DNA of 5,198 bases from NCBI GenBank assembly GCA_900557435.1, contig USSH01000195.1, positions 1 to 5,198 of the forward strand. The letters are read 5' to 3'. Every line of letters begins with the position of its first letter. Within the stretch, counting starts at the first letter, position 1. The DNA comes from an uncultured Coprococcus sp. (GTDB lineage Bacteria; Bacillota; Clostridia; Lachnospirales; Lachnospiraceae). The notes below the pieces were generated by a model. That model ran no database searches, was not told the DNA's origin, and saw only the letters and a list, made by a program, of their open reading frames with translations. Shown in pieces: positions 4,172 through 5,198 of the stretch. Both the position numbers and the translations under genes were made by a program.

Positions 4172-5198
4172 ATGGAACATATAGATCAGTCAAAAATCAG
4201 AAACTTCTGTATAATAGCCCATATAGATCACGGTAAGTCAACACTTGCGGATCGAATCATAGAAAAGACAGGAACTCTGACAAGCAGAGAGATGCAGAAT
4301 CAGGTTCTTGACAATATGGATCTGGAGAGAGAAAGAGGAATAACGATCAAGGCGCAGTGCGTCAGGATCATTTACAATGCCAGTGATGGTGATGAGTACA
4401 TATTTAACCTCATAGATACGCCAGGACATGTGGATTTCAACTATGAGGTGTCACGAAGTCTTGCGGCATGCGAGGGAGCCATATTGGTGGTGGATGCCGC
4501 TCAGGGAATAGAGGCTCAGACTCTTGCAAATGTATATCTTGCGATAGATCATGATCTGGATGTAATGCCGGTCATCAACAAGATAGATCTGCCATCTGCC
4601 GATCCGGAGAGAGTCGTGAACGAGATAGAGGATGTGATCGGTATAGAGGCACAGGATGCCCCTAGGATATCGGCAAAAAATGGTATTAATATAGAAGAGG
4701 TGCTTGAGCAGATTGTGACAAAGATACCAGCACCGCACGGTGATCCAAATGCACCGTTAAAGGCTCTTATATTTGACAGCCTTTATGATTCATATAAGGG
4801 AGTCATAATATTCTGCAGAGTGTTTGATGGATGCGTGTCCAAGGGAACGTTGATAAAGATGATAGCGACAGAGGCTGAGGCTGAGGTGGTCGAGGTAGGT
4901 ATATTTGGCGCTGGAAGATTTGTTCCATGTGATGAATTGTCAGCTGGAATGGTGGGTTACATAACAGCCAGTCTCAAGAACGTCAAGGATACAACGGTAG
5001 GCGATACAGTTACCCAGGCGGACAGACCGTGTGCGGAGGCACTTCCCGGATACAAGAAAGCACAGCCGATGGTGTACTGCGGATTATATCCTGCTGACGG
5101 TGCAAAGTATCCGGATCTCAGGGATGCGCTTGAAAAGCTGCAGCTGAACGATGCAGCACTAAGCTTTGAACCGGAGACATCCATAGCGCTTGGATTTG
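4172..5198 (+). CDS. lepA: Elongation factor 4 (LepA), N-terminal 342 codons, truncated by window edge
   Basis: LepA is a translational GTPase that binds the ribosome and is associated with back-translocation or 30S maturation. The translation shows the complete G domain: AHIDHGKST at 16-24 (G1), RGITIK at 55-60 (G2), DTPGH at 82-86 (G3, with the conserved His86), NKID at 136-139 (G4) and SAK at 167-169 (G5). Domain II follows (about 190-290, including [20 protein letters not shown] at 201-220). Domain III has begun with [12 protein letters not shown] at 298-309 and LEKLQLNDA at 320-328. About 57 percent of a usual 600-residue LepA is present, and no stop or frameshift is seen. The SD is the imperfect AAGGATGTG at 4153-4161, 10 nt before the ATG. 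Position after gpr-spoIIP matches the B. subtilis order, without the intervening yqxA. EF-G and TypA are excluded by the LepA-specific domain III sequence and the short G domain. Confidence 0.97.
   Translation, partial: MEHIDQSKIRNFCIIAHIDHGKSTLADRIIEKTGTLTSREMQNQVLDNMDLERERGITIKAQCVRIIYNASDGDEYIFNLIDTPGHVDFNYEVSRSLAACEGAILVVDAAQGIEAQTLANVYLAIDHDLDVMPVINKIDLPSADPERVVNEIEDVIGIEAQDAPRISAKNGINIEEVLEQIVTKIPAPHGDPNAPLKALIFDSLYDSYKGVIIFCRVFDGCVSKGTLIKMIATEAEAEVVEVGIFGAGRFVPCDELSAGMVGYITASLKNVKDTTVGDTVTQADRPCAEALPGYKKAQPMVYCGLYPADGAKYPDLRDALEKLQLNDAALSFEPETSIALGF

Noticed and set aside
1..5198. Mobile element, CRISPR, tRNA/rRNA or defence system
   Set aside because: No transposase, integrase, spaced repeats, RNA gene folds or toxin-antitoxin pairs were seen. 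Gene order is conserved housekeeping and sporulation synteny.

Overview
The window looks like a chromosomal segment from a spore-forming Clostridia, probably Lachnospiraceae or a close relative. The reasons are two dedicated endospore genes (gpr and spoIIP), AT-rich intergenic DNA, frequent AGA/ATA codons, strong GGAGG ribosome binding sites and a clostridial-style class A penicillin-binding protein. The genus cannot be fixed from the sequence alone.

Layout: (1) Bases 1-865, minus strand: the first 288 residues of a class A PBP (membrane anchor plus the whole GT51 transglycosylase core), with the transpeptidase part beyond the left edge. (2) Bases 866-1180: an AT-rich divergent control region with an extended -10 promoter candidate for the PBP, two dyads in the PBP leader, and a -10 box, a palindrome and a hairpin ahead of the next gene. 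(3) Bases 1181-1492: a 103-residue acidic soluble protein that I do not recognise, closed by a clear rho-independent terminator (1550-1600). (4) Bases 1714-2649: gpr, the germination protease. It is preceded by a perfect 10-bp inverted repeat that overlaps a weak forespore-type promoter candidate. (5) Bases 2769-4019: spoIIP, the engulfment peptidoglycan hydrolase, with a good match to a mother-cell sigma-E promoter in the gpr-spoIIP gap. (6) Bases 4172-5198: the first 342 codons of lepA (EF-4), behind a terminator-like hairpin.

How the genes relate: gpr, spoIIP and lepA occur in the same order in Bacillus subtilis (there with yqxA between spoIIP and lepA), so this is ancestral Firmicutes synteny and not an accessory island. 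GPR degrades SASPs when the spore germinates. SpoIIP strips septal peptidoglycan during engulfment. The PBP makes peptidoglycan. LepA is a ribosomal GTPase unrelated to sporulation. I see no transposase, tRNA, rRNA, CRISPR, integrase or toxin-antitoxin signature. The points most worth a second look are the unrecognised small gene, the dyad in the gpr leader, the sigma-E-like spoIIP promoter, and the 9-bp tandem repeat in the SpoIIP linker. I found no convincing evidence of a new multi-gene system.
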